A DNA stretch of 50,574 bases from Prevotella corporis DSM 18810 = JCM 8529 (lineage in GTDB: Bacteria > Bacteroidota > Bacteroidia > Bacteroidales > Bacteroidaceae), in NCBI RefSeq assembly GCF_000430525.1, contig NZ_AUME01000021.1, forward strand, positions 1-50,574. Direction: 5' to 3'. Shown here piece by piece: positions 50,160 to 50,574 of this stretch. Both the position numbers and the translations under genes were made by a program. The notes under the pieces are model-generated. The model was not told the origin of the DNA. It saw nothing but the letters and a program-made list of their open reading frames with translations, and searched no databases. Within the stretch, counting starts at the first letter, position 1, and every line of letters starts with the position of its first letter.

Positions 50160-50226
50160 AAAAGCTTATCTTTTGTCAGTTAAAAGCTCACCTATTGCAC
50201 TTCGAAAGATGACCTTTGGTCATGTG
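50160..50226. repeat. Degenerate 22-bp tandem repeat array 5
   Basis: Three clear units from 50160, 50182 and 50205 (AAAAGCTTATCTTTTGTC, AAAAGCTCACCTATTGCAC, AAAGATGACCTTTGG). The right IS end starts at 50232, only a few bases later, so the element seems to have landed in or beside this array. The rest of 50071-50231 has nothing else that I see. Confidence 0.65.
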
Positions 50227-50361
50227 TTAATCGCAAGTTCAACATAGAACTGCAATCCCAAGTACGGGTGTAGCTTAATAATCTATACCTGAAAACACCG
50301 AGGGGGTGGGGGGCGAGCAGCCCCCATGAGTGGAAAAATCAGCAAGCAATGCATAAAAATG

Positions 50362-50464
50362 AAAAAGGGAGACCTCTGTCTCCCAAAGATTAATTAAATT
50401 TGCATTGCTATGTACAAACAATTAACCTCGGAGCAAAGGTACACAATTTCTGTGCTACTCCAAA
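50362..50464 (-). ncRNA. Putative antisense RNA of the IS30 element (right copy)
   Basis: Minus strand: TTTG (50461-50464), 19-base spacer, TACCTTTG (50434-50441), then a hairpin at 50367-50384 and five T at 50362-50366. Expected start near 50427-50429, so the RNA would cover the first codons, the ATG at 50410 and the upstream region. Same layout as the left copy. Inference only. Confidence 0.4.
50395..50402 (+). promoter_or_regulatory. -7 box of the IS30 transposase gene
   Basis: TAAATTTG matches TAnnTTTG, seven bases before the ATG at 50410. No -33 match. The left copy has TAAATATG at the equivalent place. Confidence 0.45.
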
Positions 50465-50574
50465 ACGGAATGAAACAAAAAGACATTGCCAAAGCGATAA
50501 ATGTAAGTCCAAGTACAGTGTCACGTGAAATAAGACGTAACAGTGGGATTAGAGGACACTACAACTGGGAGACA
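50410..50574 (+). CDS. IS30-family transposase, N-terminal 55 residues
   Basis: MYKQLTSEQRYTISVLL, then GMKQKDIAKAINVSPSTVSREIRRNSG: the N-terminal helix-turn-helix of IS30-family transposases (the related IS4351 occurs in Bacteroides). The frame is open to the window end, so the DDE catalytic domain is not visible. The HTH binds the terminal inverted repeats. Promoter and antisense features are described separately. Confidence 0.9.
   Translation, partial: MYKQLTSEQRYTISVLLQNGMKQKDIAKAINVSPSTVSREIRRNSGIRGHYNWET

Larger units (their letters stand above)
50232..50574 (+). mobile_element. IS30-family element, right copy (5' end only)
   Basis: Bases 50232-50495 mirror 1-264. The element begins CGCAAGTTCAACATAG and contains GC-rich inverted repeats (GGGGGC/GCCCCC at about 50310-50326), the hairpin at 50367-50384 and the transposase start at 50410. 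It runs off the window end. Divergent from the left copy, so both transposases face outward. Confidence 0.82.

Noticed and set aside
1..50574. Whole window as a composite transposon flanked by IS30 copies
   Set aside because: Most genes between are chromosomal housekeeping genes; both IS copies are cut by the window edges, which is better explained by assembly breaks.

Overview
The window looks like a chromosomal piece of a Prevotella/Segatella-type member of the Bacteroidales. Evidence seen in the sequence: many genes are preceded by the Bacteroidota -7 promoter box TAnnTTTG rather than a sigma70 -10; the gene set includes Bacteroidota-specific families (DUF4468, DUF4293, DUF5689, Bacteroidota-type RNA polymerase omega, a 29-residue COX24/AURKAIP1-like basic protein, Wzi capsule protein, TonB-dependent receptors with OB-fold lipoproteins); base composition is AT-rich. 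Genus placement is an inference. Both ends of the window lie inside copies of the same IS30-family element in opposite orientation (264-bp inverted arms, 5 mismatches), so the window is probably a complete assembly contig that broke at a repeated IS.

Layout. 1-264: left IS30 end. 0.3-2.0 kb: RluA-type pseudouridine synthase, a 51-residue membrane protein, guanine deaminase. 2.0-9.4 kb (minus): HD phosphohydrolase, menA, a large putative porin, small membrane protein, DUF4468 protein, uvrB. 9.5-11.2 kb (plus): bamD, RNA polymerase omega, DUF4293 protein. 11.5-14.3 kb (minus): YhcH/YjgK protein, RNase G, the 29-residue basic protein, HU. 14.5-18.7 kb: type II pantothenate kinase, sodium:solute symporter, glutathione peroxidase (minus), a Tyr-rich lipoprotein. 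19.0-28.3 kb: a group that looks like nucleic-acid scavenging (NUC1-type endonuclease lipoprotein, two OB-fold/anchor-type lipoproteins, a TonB-dependent receptor, a secreted endonuclease/exonuclease/phosphatase, a uracil-DNA-glycosylase-like protein and uridine kinase), interrupted by rpmE2. 28.7-31.1 kb: DUF308 membrane protein, histidine phosphatase, an Arg/Gly/Phe/Asn-rich secreted protein. 31.4-48.8 kb: surface polysaccharide region: Wzi, lipocalin-like lipoprotein, WecA-type and PglC/WcaJ-type priming enzymes at opposite ends, five glycosyltransferase genes (one fused to a hexapeptide acyltransferase), a DUF4838 glycosidase-like protein, EpsG/Wzy, Wzz, Wzx and a very long multi-SLBB export protein. 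49.0-50.1 kb: dinB. 50.2-50.6 kb: right IS30 end.

Two patterns not explained by gene content stand out. First, five intergenic spacers carry short degenerate tandem arrays of a roughly 22-bp, near-palindromic unit (core AAAGGTSANCTTTYGCA). Second, each IS30 end contains a consensus promoter reading antisense across the transposase start codon followed by a hairpin and T-run, which would give a short antisense RNA resembling the RNA-OUT logic of IS10. No tRNA, rRNA, CRISPR array or prophage genes were recognised.
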